Positions 15,357 to 23,198 of a stretch of DNA of 64,000 bases are shown piece by piece. The DNA is from JAIRMO01 sp046533115. Lineage in GTDB: Bacteria; Spirochaetota; Spirochaetia; Treponematales; Breznakiellaceae. The notes beneath the pieces were generated by a model. It did no database searches and was not told the origin of the DNA. It saw nothing but the letters and a program-made list of their open reading frames with translations. Position 1 is the first letter of the stretch; each line of letters starts with the position of its first letter. Location: positions 186,001-250,000 of the forward strand of contig NZ_JAJQRC010000001.1 of the NCBI RefSeq assembly GCF_046533115.1. The letters are read 5' to 3'. Made by a program: the position numbers and the translations under genes.

Positions 15357-16625
15357 TTACTGGGCTACCGGGGTCTTTGCCAGAATCGGGGCAATAGCGG
15401 CGGCGCCTTCGGTCATGGAATCCTTGGCGGATTTCTGCCCCAGGATGGCGGCTTGTCCGGAGGTGTAGATTACCTTGGAAATAGTTGGCCATTCGGGATG
15501 GGGCCCCCGGGCTACGGCATACTGCATTCCTTCGGTAAAGACGGAAAGGTACTTGTCCTTGGTCCAGATGTCCCGGAGCAGGGCCGAATCGCTACGGACG
15601 GGGAGCTTCCCGGCCTGTTCGGACCAATAGGCGACATTCTCCGCGGTGGAGATCGTCGCGAGGAATTCCACCGCCAAGGCCTTGTACTTGGTACCGCTGC
15701 AGATGCCGAAATTCTCACCGCCGATAACAGAGGCGTATTTCTTATCCCGGGGAAGGAGGGTGTATTCGACGTCGAAATCTTTGATATCCGGTACATTCTG
15801 GGCTACATGCCAGGTACCGGATTCCACCATAGCGGCTTTACCGGCGGCAAAGGCATTAAAGGCGTCTCCCTGGGTCCAGTTTACCACTTCTTTGCTCATA
15901 TATCCTTTCTGTGCCAGATTGGCGATAAATTCAATACCCCGGATCGCTTCGGGGGAGGCGAGATTGGACACCGAACCGCCCGCAGCATAGATCCAGGGGA
16001 TAAGCTGAAAGGTGCCTTCTTCGTTAGGTATCGCGCTCATGGCGAAACCGTAGATCTGCTCGGCCGGGTTGGTAAGTTTGGCACAGACCGCCTCCAGTTC
16101 TTCCCATGTGGTGGGCTTCTCGACCCCTGCAGCTCTGAGCATGTCCATGTTGCAGGCCAGGGCCAGGCAGTTGGTGTTATTGGGGAGGCCATAAATTCTG
16201 CCGTTGGCATCTTTGGTGCTGCTCAGGGGACCGGGGTAGTATTTGTCAAGCTGGCCCCAGGCGGTAAGCTCGTCGGTGATGTCCTCGAATACCCCCAGGG
16301 AGACGAATGAGGACATGTCCGGGGAATCCACCATACCAATATCGGGAAGCTGGCCGGAAACGGCGCCCACGGTGTACTGGTTCATCAACTCTTCCCGGGA
16401 AACAAAGGTGACATCAATAGTCACCCCGGGATGGGTCTTCCCGAAATCATCGGCGAATTTCTTGAGGACGCCGGACTCCTGATCCGAGGCGAAATAATGC
16501 CACAGCGAAAGGGTGACCGGTTCACTGCCCGCCTGGGCGTCGTCCTCCGTCTTTTTTTTACATCCGGCGAGCAGGCCCACGGCCAGTACCGCCACAAGGG
16601 CGAATTGTAACGCTTTTTTATTCAT
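15357..16625 (-). CDS. CUT1 sugar-binding lipoprotein
   Basis: A 422-residue extracytoplasmic binding protein of the MalE/cluster B type. MNKKALQFALVAVLAVGLLAGC is a lipoprotein signal with lipobox LAGC, so it is lipid-anchored at the cytoplasmic membrane. The mature part begins with KKKTEDD, then VTLSLWHYFASDQESG, and has the family features FADDFGKTHPGVTIDVTFV and GQLPDIGMVDSPDMS. It is the first gene of the alpha-xyloside operon. Start 16625 has an AGGAGG site. A promoter and two LacI-type operators lie at 16641-16698. Confidence 0.93.
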   Translation of the reverse strand: MNKKALQFALVAVLAVGLLAGCKKKTEDDAQAGSEPVTLSLWHYFASDQESGVLKKFADDFGKTHPGVTIDVTFVSREELMNQYTVGAVSGQLPDIGMVDSPDMSSFVSLGVFEDITDELTAWGQLDKYYPGPLSSTKDANGRIYGLPNNTNCLALACNMDMLRAAGVEKPTTWEELEAVCAKLTNPAEQIYGFAMSAIPNEEGTFQLIPWIYAAGGSVSNLASPEAIRGIEFIANLAQKGYMSKEVVNWTQGDAFNAFAAGKAAMVESGTWHVAQNVPDIKDFDVEYTLLPRDKKYASVIGGENFGICSGTKYKALAVEFLATISTAENVAYWSEQAGKLPVRSDSALLRDIWTKDKYLSVFTEGMQYAVARGPHPEWPTISKVIYTSGQAAILGQKSAKDSMTEGAAAIAPILAKTPVAQ

Positions 16626-16640
16626 TTGTTCCTCCTGATT

Positions 16641-16674
16641 ATGATGTACGTACATCATGAGTTACGTATATCAT
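16641..16674. promoter_or_regulatory. two overlapping LacI-type operator palindromes
   Basis: ATGATGTACGTACATCAT at 16641-16658 is a perfect 18-bp palindrome. ATGAGTTACGTATATCAT at 16657-16674 has the same form, ATGA-NN-TACGTA-NN-TCAT, and shares two bases with it. They cover the expected transcription start of the sugar-binding operon, next to the divergent LacI gene, so they are the likely repressor sites. Confidence 0.8.
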
Positions 16675-16698
16675 AATTCAATTCTTGTATCGTGTCAA
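16670..16698 (-). promoter_or_regulatory. sigma-70 promoter of the GH31/CUT1 operon
   Basis: Read on the minus strand: -35 TTGACA (16698-16693), 17-bp spacer, -10 TATGAT (16675-16670). This is close to consensus. The start point would fall inside the operator pair. Confidence 0.8.
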
Positions 16699-16782
16699 CA
16701 AAAAAAATGATAAAATATATAAAATTCTCTGGGAGCGGCGTTTTTCCATTGCCCTTTTTTCATAACTGTAGTAGAAGTAGTA

Positions 16783-17877
16783 ATGCATATCACTCAGAAA
16801 GATATTGCCAGAAATCTCGGGATCTCCCTCATTACCGTGAGCCGGGCCTTTAATAACTCGGGGTATGTTTCACCAGAACTGAAAAAGCGCATTCTGGATT
16901 ACGCGAAGAGGCAGTCCTATGTACCCCATCGGGCTTCCCAGATTCTAGTACGGAACAAGACCAGGCGCATCGCGGTCTTCACCTCCACCTTTCCGTCCTT
17001 TGTGTGGGATGATATTGAGAAGGGTGTTCTAAGCGCCGCCGGGTATATCAGGCTTCTTAACTACGAGGTTCGTTTTTTTAGGATTCCCGATTTTGATACG
17101 GAATGTTATCTCAAGACTCTGAGGAGTGAAATACGAAACGGCCTTGACGCTGCGGCTTTTCTCTGCGGGCGCATGTACCGCACAGAGGAAATCGTGGCCC
17201 TGGCCGAAAAAGCCGGCATCCCCTATATCTTTTACAATGTGGACGATCCCGAAACAAACCGGATCTGTTATATAGGGACCGATTATTCGTCGGGGGGACG
17301 GCTTGTGGCGAATTTTATCGGAAAATCCCTCAGCCTCAAGGGGGCCGGAAAGGTCCTGGTGATAGGGGTCAACGAGGATGTGGATCGTATGACCGACGGT
17401 CCCGATATCAACGCCAAGCGGATTCGGGGCTTTCTCGAAGTGCTCAATAGCCAATATCCCTTTGCCGCAAGCCGGGTTGAGTATATCGACGTGAAGTCGG
17501 CGACGGGCATCGGCTCGCAGATCAAAGGGCTCCTTAAAGACAACGAAGGCAGGGTGGACGCGGTGTATTTTGTCCCCGCCTATATCGATGGCTTTCTCGA
17601 CGGCCTTGAGACATACGATTACCGCCGGGCGATTACCCTGCTTCATGACGTTAATGACCAGGCCCTGGGCTGCCTTGAAAAGGGCCGCCTCACGGCCATG
17701 GTGTTTCAGGACCCGGTACTCCAGGGGTATACCGCGGTACGGACCCTGGAAAATATCCTGGAATCAAAGATCAGGGAACGGCAGCGGGATATAGAGATAG
17801 TCCATACCCTTATTTTCAGGGAAAATATCAATTACCTTAAAAACCACTATCTTTTGAGCCGGTTTCAAGAAGAATAA
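16783..17877 (+). CDS. LacI-family transcriptional regulator
   Basis: A 364-residue repressor-type protein. The N-terminal helix-turn-helix is TQKDIARNLGISLITVSRAF and the hinge helix region is ASQILVRNK. A periplasmic-binding-like sensor domain follows (RIAVFTSTFPSFVWDDIEKG through IVHTLIFRENINY). It is divergent from the CUT1/GH31 operon, with two operators between them. It probably represses that operon until an alpha-xyloside or xylose-type inducer binds. The ribosome site before ATG 16783 is weak. A hairpin terminator overlaps its stop codon. Confidence 0.92.
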   Translation: MHITQKDIARNLGISLITVSRAFNNSGYVSPELKKRILDYAKRQSYVPHRASQILVRNKTRRIAVFTSTFPSFVWDDIEKGVLSAAGYIRLLNYEVRFFRIPDFDTECYLKTLRSEIRNGLDAAAFLCGRMYRTEEIVALAEKAGIPYIFYNVDDPETNRICYIGTDYSSGGRLVANFIGKSLSLKGAGKVLVIGVNEDVDRMTDGPDINAKRIRGFLEVLNSQYPFAASRVEYIDVKSATGIGSQIKGLLKDNEGRVDAVYFVPAYIDGFLDGLETYDYRRAITLLHDVNDQALGCLEKGRLTAMVFQDPVLQGYTAVRTLENILESKIRERQRDIEIVHTLIFRENINYLKNHYLLSRFQEE

Positions 17878-17903
17878 AAGGTCAAACCTCCTATTGACCT
17901 TTT
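17876..17903 (+). terminator. terminator hairpin of the LacI gene
   Basis: AAAAGGTCAA (17876-17885) and TTGACCTTTT (17894-17903) form a perfect 10-bp stem with an 8-base loop. It starts on the last bases of the stop codon. The right arm also contains the -35 of the next promoter. Confidence 0.7.
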
Positions 17904-17922
17904 GTGTATAGTGCTTCATAAT
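17894..17922 (+). promoter_or_regulatory. promoter for the small basic-protein gene
   Basis: TTGACC at 17894-17899, 17-bp spacer, CATAAT at 17917-17922. It lies 72 bp ahead of the GTG start. Confidence 0.5.
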
Positions 17923-17993
17923 TATAAAACTTACCGGGTTTCCCCTATTTTTGTGTGGAACCAGGAGTATTTTAATGGAAAGGAGACTCTGAA

Positions 17994-18083
17994 GTGCCCT
18001 GTGGAAGAAAACGCAAACTGAGAAAAATTGCAACCCATAAACGAAAGAAAAAGCTTAGAAAAAATCGGCACAAGAATAAATAG
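17994..18083 (+). CDS. 29-residue basic protein, AURKAIP1/COX24 (bS22-like) type
   Basis: A short gene in the gap before dxs: GTG start at 17994, a GGAAAGGAGA ribosome site 7 bp upstream, and TAG stop at 18083. The product is MPCGRKRKLRKIATHKRKKK followed by LRKNRHKNK. The (R/K)KxATHKRKKKLRKNRHK pattern is that of the AURKAIP1/COX24-domain family. Such very short basic proteins occur in bacteria, and the mitochondrial relatives (mS38) and mycobacterial bS22 bind the small ribosomal subunit. A ribosome-associated role here is inferred. A predicted promoter lies upstream. Confidence 0.8.
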   Translation: MPCGRKRKLRKIATHKRKKKLRKNRHKNK

Positions 18084-18106
18084 TGCGTCCATGAGGGGCT
18101 ATTTCG

Positions 18107-18163
18107 ATGGATAAATTTGAAAGCGGCTCAAGTATTGTTATTCTCGTAGATAGGCGTTTATAA
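18107..18163 (+). other. 18-codon open frame upstream of dxs, possible leader peptide
   Basis: ATG at 18107 with GAGGGG nine bases upstream encodes MDKFESGSSIVILVDRRL and stops in the hairpin at 18155-18183. I know no family for it. It may be a leader peptide or chance. Confidence 0.2.
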
Positions 18164-18183
18164 AATTTGATGTTTTGTAAACG
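18155..18183. repeat. dispersed hairpin, TTTGATG loop (second copy)
   Basis: CGTTTATAAAA (18155-18165) pairs with TTTTGTAAACG (18173-18183) with one mismatch around TTTGATG. The loop plus AAAA/TTTT match the hairpin at 5398-5424 exactly. It ends 20 bp before the dxs start. Confidence 0.75.
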
Positions 18184-18203
18184 ATCCATGTGATATTTTT
18201 ATT

Positions 18204-20117
18204 ATGCATGAAGGTATGTCCCTTTTATCCACAATTCATGAACCCCAGGATCTTTTACGGTTAAATTACAGTGAATTGAATCGTCTTGCCTTTGAATTGC
18301 GGGATAAAATAATGACCACCGTAAGCCGTAACGGTGGCCATTTGGCTTCTAATTTAGGGGTAGTGGAACTCGCCATTGCCCTGCACCGGGTATATGATTC
18401 TCCCCGGGATAAGATAGTCTGGGATGTGGGACACCAGTGTTATGCCCATAAGCTGTTAACCGGCCGTTTTGAGGCCTTTTCCTCCCTCCGCAAAAGCGGA
18501 GGGCTTTCTGGTTTTCCTAAGACTGGGGAAAGTCCCCACGATGCCTTTGGTACGGGACATGCCTCAACTTCCATTTCCGCGGCCCTGGGTCTCCTCGCGG
18601 GGGAACGGCTCCGGGGCGGGCCGGGCCGGGCGGTGGCGGTGATCGGGGACGGGGCCCTTACCGGCGGCCTCGCCTACGAAGCCCTCTCCCATGCGGGACA
18701 GTTGGCCTTACCCCTGGTGGTCATTCTCAATGATAATAAGATGAGTATTAGCCCCAATGTGGGAGGGCTTTCCAAATATTTAAGCCGCCTTAGTATGAAG
18801 GCCCGGTATCAGCGTTTCCGCCGTAAATTTGACTCCCTGGTTAAAAAACTGCCCCTTGTCGGCGAAGGGGTATACGGCGGTATTGTCCGGATAAAACGGG
18901 CGGTTAAAGCCATTTTTTATACCGATAATTTTTTTGTGGATCTGGGGTTTGAGTATGTGGGTCCCATTGAGGGACACCATATTCAGCAGTTAGAACAGGT
19001 TCTTAAGGATGTCCGGAAGCTGGATCGTCCGGTGGTGGTCCATGTGATTACCCGCAAAGGGAAGGGTTACGGTTTAGCCGAAGAAGATCCCGGAACTTAC
19101 CATGGGGTTTCTTCCTTTTCGGTGGAGGGGGGGCTCCCGGTATTTCGGAAAGGTACCGCCTTTACCGATGTTTTTAGCCGGCTTATGCTTGAGGCGGGCC
19201 GAAACGATCCCCGGGTGGTAGCCATTACCGCCGCCATGGAAAAGGGGACCGGACTGTCCGCTTTTAAAGAGGAATTTCCCCACCGTTTTTTTGATGTGGG
19301 TATCACCGAGGAACATGCCGTTACCTTTGCCGCGGGCCTTGCCGCTCAGGGCTTACGGCCGGTGGTAGCCGTATATTCAACCTTTATCCAGCGGGCGGTG
19401 GATCAGGTTATCCATGACACGGCCTTGCAGAAACTCCCGGTAACCCTGGTCCTGGATCATTCCGGTTTTGTCAGCGATGACGGAGAAACCCATCAGGGGC
19501 TGTTCGATATTGCCCTTTTTCGCCCAATTCCCGCTTTGACCATTTTGGCCCCCGCGGGGGAGGCTGAACTCAGGCTCATGTTGCATTGGGCCTTAGCCGA
19601 GGCAGGGCCTACGGTGATCCGATATCCCAAGGGGCCCTGCCCCCCGGAGCATGATGGCTTTACCCTTCCACTGGAGTGGGGCCGGGGGGTATTTATCCGG
19701 CGGCAAGGCGCTTCCCTCTGCCTTGCCTTTACCGGCAGCCTCTACGCCCAGGTTTTGGACGCCGCGGCAATCCTTGATGCCCGGGGAATTCCGGCGGATC
19801 TTTACAATCTGCGGTTTCTAAAACCCATAGACGAGGCTTATTTCGTAAATATCCTCAACCGTTATGAACTGTTCATTGTTATTGAGGAGGGAGCCCGCTT
19901 TGGTGGTTTTGGTGAATATGCAGCCGCCTTGGGACAACGGGAAAATTGCAGCACCCGAATTCTGACCCTTGGGGTTCAGGATAGGTTCATGTCCCAGGGA
20001 AGCCGGGAAGAACTGCTTCAAAGGAACGGCTTGAACGGGGAGGGGATAGCCCGCTTTGCCGCGGGGGAATATGCAAAGGCGCCGGGGATTCTTTTCTCTC
20101 AGACGGCGGTACCATGA
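18204..20117 (+). CDS. dxs: 1-deoxy-D-xylulose-5-phosphate synthase
   Basis: Condenses pyruvate and glyceraldehyde-3-phosphate to DXP, the first step of the MEP isoprenoid pathway, using thiamine diphosphate. The 637 residues are the usual length. Visible motifs are HLASNLGVVELAIALH, WDVGHQCYAHK, the ThDP/Mg site GDGALTGGLAYEAL...LNDNKMSISPNVG, and the transketolase-like C half with GITEEHAVTFAAGLA and VIRYPKG. ATG 18204 is the likely start. ATG 18216 is an alternative. The genes downstream (cdaA, ybbR, acpS, DUF2225, truA) are closely spaced, so dxs may head the operon. Confidence 0.97.
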   Translation: MHEGMSLLSTIHEPQDLLRLNYSELNRLAFELRDKIMTTVSRNGGHLASNLGVVELAIALHRVYDSPRDKIVWDVGHQCYAHKLLTGRFEAFSSLRKSGGLSGFPKTGESPHDAFGTGHASTSISAALGLLAGERLRGGPGRAVAVIGDGALTGGLAYEALSHAGQLALPLVVILNDNKMSISPNVGGLSKYLSRLSMKARYQRFRRKFDSLVKKLPLVGEGVYGGIVRIKRAVKAIFYTDNFFVDLGFEYVGPIEGHHIQQLEQVLKDVRKLDRPVVVHVITRKGKGYGLAEEDPGTYHGVSSFSVEGGLPVFRKGTAFTDVFSRLMLEAGRNDPRVVAITAAMEKGTGLSAFKEEFPHRFFDVGITEEHAVTFAAGLAAQGLRPVVAVYSTFIQRAVDQVIHDTALQKLPVTLVLDHSGFVSDDGETHQGLFDIALFRPIPALTILAPAGEAELRLMLHWALAEAGPTVIRYPKGPCPPEHDGFTLPLEWGRGVFIRRQGASLCLAFTGSLYAQVLDAAAILDARGIPADLYNLRFLKPIDEAYFVNILNRYELFIVIEEGARFGGFGEYAAALGQRENCSTRILTLGVQDRFMSQGSREELLQRNGLNGEGIARFAAGEYAKAPGILFSQTAVP

Positions 20118-20158
20118 AAAAAAACATATTTCCCTCCGACGTATGGGGATGGTGAAAA

Positions 20159-21001
20159 ATGGAGTGGTTGCAACAGCTTACCGCGTTTTATAATCTGATT
20201 CGTCCCGTCATTGATATTGCCCTGCTCGCTTTTTTACTATATAAAGTCTACGATCTTTTGGTAAAAACCCAGGCAATACAGTTGGTAAAGGGGGCGGGAC
20301 TCCTTGCCCTGGTGTACGGCATCGCCTTTTTATTTAATCTGAGTACCCTGCAATGGATCTTGAATATCCTGGGTCCCGGCCTCCTTATCGCCATTGCCAT
20401 TGTTTTTCAGCCGGAATTACGAAAGATCATGCTCCGTATCGGCCGGGGAGAACTTTTTCGCTTGGATAGTAAACCCCGGCTCGGTCAATTGGAAGCGGTG
20501 ATAACCTCCGCAGAGATCTTATCCCAGCAGCGAAGGGGCGCCCTCATAGTGTTTCCCCGCCGGATCAACATCAAGAATATCATTGATACCGGTACCAAGA
20601 TGAACGCGGAAATTTCCTCCGGCCTTATTGTTACGGTATTTGAATTTGACGGCCCCCTCCATGACGGGGCCATGATTATTCAAAACGGGCGGATCGCCGC
20701 GGCGGGCTGTTTTCTGCCCCTTTCGGAGCAGCAGGATATCCGGAAGAGTTTCGGTACCAGGCACCGGGCTGCCCTGGGTATGTCCGAAGAATCCGACGCG
20801 GTTATCCTGGTGGTTTCCGAAGAAACCGGCGCTATTTCCCTGGCCTTTGATGCCAAATTATATTACGATCTTTCGCCCATTGAGGCCCAGCGGAAATTAA
20901 AGGAAATCCTCGATCAAGGGGTATGGGGGAGGGCGGCGGAATCGGCAAATACTGAGCCGGATGCCCTGGATGACAGAAAGGATGTTTTCGTTGAACAGTA
21001 G
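20159..21001 (+). CDS. cdaA: membrane diadenylate cyclase (c-di-AMP synthase)
   Basis: Makes c-di-AMP from two ATP at the membrane. The 280-residue protein has three N-terminal hydrophobic segments (IDIALLAFLLYKVYDLL, GAGLLALVYGIAFLF, LGPGLLIAIAIVF) and then a DAC domain with both active-site motifs: D169-G-A in HDGAMII and R201-H-R in GTRHRAALG. The RRGALIVFPR segment is also typical. The ybbR/cdaR gene overlaps its 3' end, the standard arrangement for this cyclase and its regulator. c-di-AMP usually controls potassium and osmolyte balance and cell-wall stress. The exact targets here are unknown. Confidence 0.96.
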   Translation: MEWLQQLTAFYNLIRPVIDIALLAFLLYKVYDLLVKTQAIQLVKGAGLLALVYGIAFLFNLSTLQWILNILGPGLLIAIAIVFQPELRKIMLRIGRGELFRLDSKPRLGQLEAVITSAEILSQQRRGALIVFPRRINIKNIIDTGTKMNAEISSGLIVTVFEFDGPLHDGAMIIQNGRIAAAGCFLPLSEQQDIRKSFGTRHRAALGMSEESDAVILVVSEETGAISLAFDAKLYYDLSPIEAQRKLKEILDQGVWGRAAESANTEPDALDDRKDVFVEQ

Positions 21002-21941
21002 AAAATTAATCGCCCAGGCGGTTACCAATTGGCCTGCCAAAGTTCTTTCGGTGGCTGTGGCCATTGTATTGTTTATTTTTCACCGGATGAGCATCCTGGA
21101 AGAACGGTTTTTTTCCATTCCCTTGATTATCGAAGCCGCTGCGGAGATGATCCCTGCCAGTTCTTATCCCCGGACGGTCCGGGTAACTCTCCGGGGAGAC
21201 GCGAACAGCATATTTCCCATTGCGGAGGAAGATATCGAAGCTTATCTGGATCTTAATAAATATACCGAGGCGGGAATCTACCGGGCGCCGGTGGAGATCC
21301 GTAAAAAAGGAACCGCCCTGGGGGTGGATCCTCTGGAAATAGGGGTGGATCCCCTGGAAATTTCCCTGGAACTGGATCATAAGGTCAATAAATACGTGTC
21401 CCTTATCCCAAAGTATCAGGGATACGTGGAAAGCGGCTATGAATTGGTTAGTTATACCCTGGAGCCTACCCAGGTGGTGATAGAAGGTCCCGAAAAACGC
21501 GTAAGCGGTATTTCGGAACTTGCCACGGAGCAGGTGGAATTGAGCGGCCGGAACGCCGATTTTTCCATCGCCGTCCATATTTTAAACTCGGATCCCCTGA
21601 TCCTCGTCCGGGGGAACGGAATGGCGGAATTCCGGGCTTTTATCCGAGAGGCGATTATGATCCGGACCCTGGATGAACTACCCATTGAGATTACCGGTTT
21701 GGATGATTCTTTAACGGCGGAACCAGAAACCCTGCTGGGCAGCATCCGTCTTGAGGGGGCTCAGAGGGCGCTTGAGAACTATATCCCTGAGGGAGCCATT
21801 CTGACCCTGGATTGTTCCGAGATTACCGAGGAGGGCGAATATACCATACCGGTGCAGGTAAATGTACCGCCCCAGTTTACCTTTACCCGAAATGAACCCG
21901 AAGAAGTACGGGTTTATATTTACTATAATTTCCAGCCATAG
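20982..21941 (+). CDS. YbbR-domain protein (CdaA regulator-like)
   Basis: A protein of about 319 residues with one N-terminal membrane anchor (PAKVLSVAVAIVLFIFHRMS) and several extracytoplasmic YbbR repeats, seen as recurring xxLxxxPxxVxVxGP segments such as YTLEPTQVVIEGPEKRVS. The position right after cdaA (overlapping by 20 bp) matches CdaR, which modulates CdaA. I chose ATG 20982, behind GAAAGG. ATG 20961 and 20970 are also in frame. Function by family and context only. Confidence 0.85.
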   Translation: MFSLNSRKLIAQAVTNWPAKVLSVAVAIVLFIFHRMSILEERFFSIPLIIEAAAEMIPASSYPRTVRVTLRGDANSIFPIAEEDIEAYLDLNKYTEAGIYRAPVEIRKKGTALGVDPLEIGVDPLEISLELDHKVNKYVSLIPKYQGYVESGYELVSYTLEPTQVVIEGPEKRVSGISELATEQVELSGRNADFSIAVHILNSDPLILVRGNGMAEFRAFIREAIMIRTLDELPIEITGLDDSLTAEPETLLGSIRLEGAQRALENYIPEGAILTLDCSEITEEGEYTIPVQVNVPPQFTFTRNEPEEVRVYIYYNFQP

Positions 21942-21952
21942 GATGTCCGGGT

Positions 21953-22348
21953 ATGATTATCGGTATTGGAATTGACGTGATCCACGTGCGCCGGATGGAA
22001 CGTTGGCGGACTATCCCCGGCTTACTGGACCGATATTTTCATCCCCAGGAGCTTTCCGCGGCCCTGTCCAGGGGCGGGGGGGCGATGCTTTCCTTGGCCG
22101 CCCGTTTTGCCGCCAAAGAAGCTTTTGGCAAGGCCCTGGGTACGGGCTTGGCCGGGATAGTTCTTAAGGATATTATGGTGGTAAATCGTCACAATGGCCA
22201 ACCGGAGATTGAAGTTTTCGGAACCGCCCGGGAGGCATTACGGCACAGCAGAGCGGATAGGGTTCATATTTCCCTGACCCATGAAAAGGATAATGCCATA
22301 GCTATGGTGATTCTCGAGGGTCATGAACCGGGAGGCGGCCATGAATGA
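21953..22348 (+). CDS. acpS: holo-[acyl-carrier-protein] synthase
   Basis: Transfers 4'-phosphopantetheine from CoA to acyl carrier protein. The 131-residue AcpS fold has the Mg-binding D8 in GIGIDVIHVRR and E56 in RFAAKEAFGKALGTG. The closing VHISLTHEKDNAIAMV strand is also typical. It starts 11 bp after the ybbR gene, and its end overlaps the DUF2225 gene by 8 bp, so it is part of the same transcript. Confidence 0.95.
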   Translation: MIIGIGIDVIHVRRMERWRTIPGLLDRYFHPQELSAALSRGGGAMLSLAARFAAKEAFGKALGTGLAGIVLKDIMVVNRHNGQPEIEVFGTAREALRHSRADRVHISLTHEKDNAIAMVILEGHEPGGGHE

Positions 22349-23198
22349 GGAGCGGGAGTTAAAAATATCCTTCCAGTCAAAAGAAGAGTATATCTGCCCT
22401 GTTTGTGAAACTAATTTTCACCGGGAAGAACTCCTCTCGGGATCGGGCAGGCTTATTGCCGGGGCCATTACCGACGAGCTCCACCGGCTTTATGAACCAT
22501 CGACAAAATATGGCGATATCTATCCGCTGGCCTATCAGGCGACGGTTTGTCCCGAATGCTGGTTTGCCTCTATTGATAAGGATTTTGTTAATCTGCCGCC
22601 GGCGGCCAATCAAAAGATAAAGGCGGACCAGGACAGACGGATTTCCGAGGTGAAACAGCTCTTTTCACCAGTGAATTTTTATGCCCCCCGGGGATTAATC
22701 GAAGGAACCGCTTCTCAATACCTGGTCCTCCGGTGTTATGGGTTTTATCCTAAAGAATTTTCCCCTACCATCAAACAGGGAATTGCCGCCATCCGGGCGG
22801 GATGGCTCTTTGATGAACTGGATAAAAAAAATCCGGGGCAGCATTACGACTGGCTTTCCCAGCTTTTCAAGAAAAAAGCCCAATTTTTATATTATGAAGC
22901 GATTCAACGGGAGCAGAACGGCAAGGAAAGTCTCTCGGGTATTTCCTTTTTCGGCCCCGATACGGATAAAAATTACGCCTATGAAGGGGCCCTCTACCTT
23001 TCGGCCCTGCTTCAATTAAAATACGGTCCCCGGGGAGACCCTGTCCAGCGGGCCGCTTCTTTAGGAGAGGCAAAACGGACCATCGCCAAAATTTTCGGCC
23101 TGGGGAAATCCTCCAAAAGCAAACCCGGCCCGCTTTTGGAGCATGCCCGAAACCTCTACGAAAGAATCAATAAAGAACTAAACGAAACCGATGACTGA
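22341..23198 (+). CDS. DUF2225 protein with zinc-ribbon-like cysteines
   Basis: A 285-residue protein of unknown function. The N terminus has CPVCETNFHREEL and, about 45 residues later, ATVCPECWFAS. The two CxxC pairs probably bind a metal and define the DUF2225 family, which is common in spirochaetes and Firmicutes. The rest is helical and TPR-like. There is no signal peptide. It overlaps acpS by 8 bp and truA by 8 bp, so it is translated within this operon. No role can be assigned. Confidence 0.8.
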   Translation: MNEERELKISFQSKEEYICPVCETNFHREELLSGSGRLIAGAITDELHRLYEPSTKYGDIYPLAYQATVCPECWFASIDKDFVNLPPAANQKIKADQDRRISEVKQLFSPVNFYAPRGLIEGTASQYLVLRCYGFYPKEFSPTIKQGIAAIRAGWLFDELDKKNPGQHYDWLSQLFKKKAQFLYYEAIQREQNGKESLSGISFFGPDTDKNYAYEGALYLSALLQLKYGPRGDPVQRAASLGEAKRTIAKIFGLGKSSKSKPGPLLEHARNLYERINKELNETDD

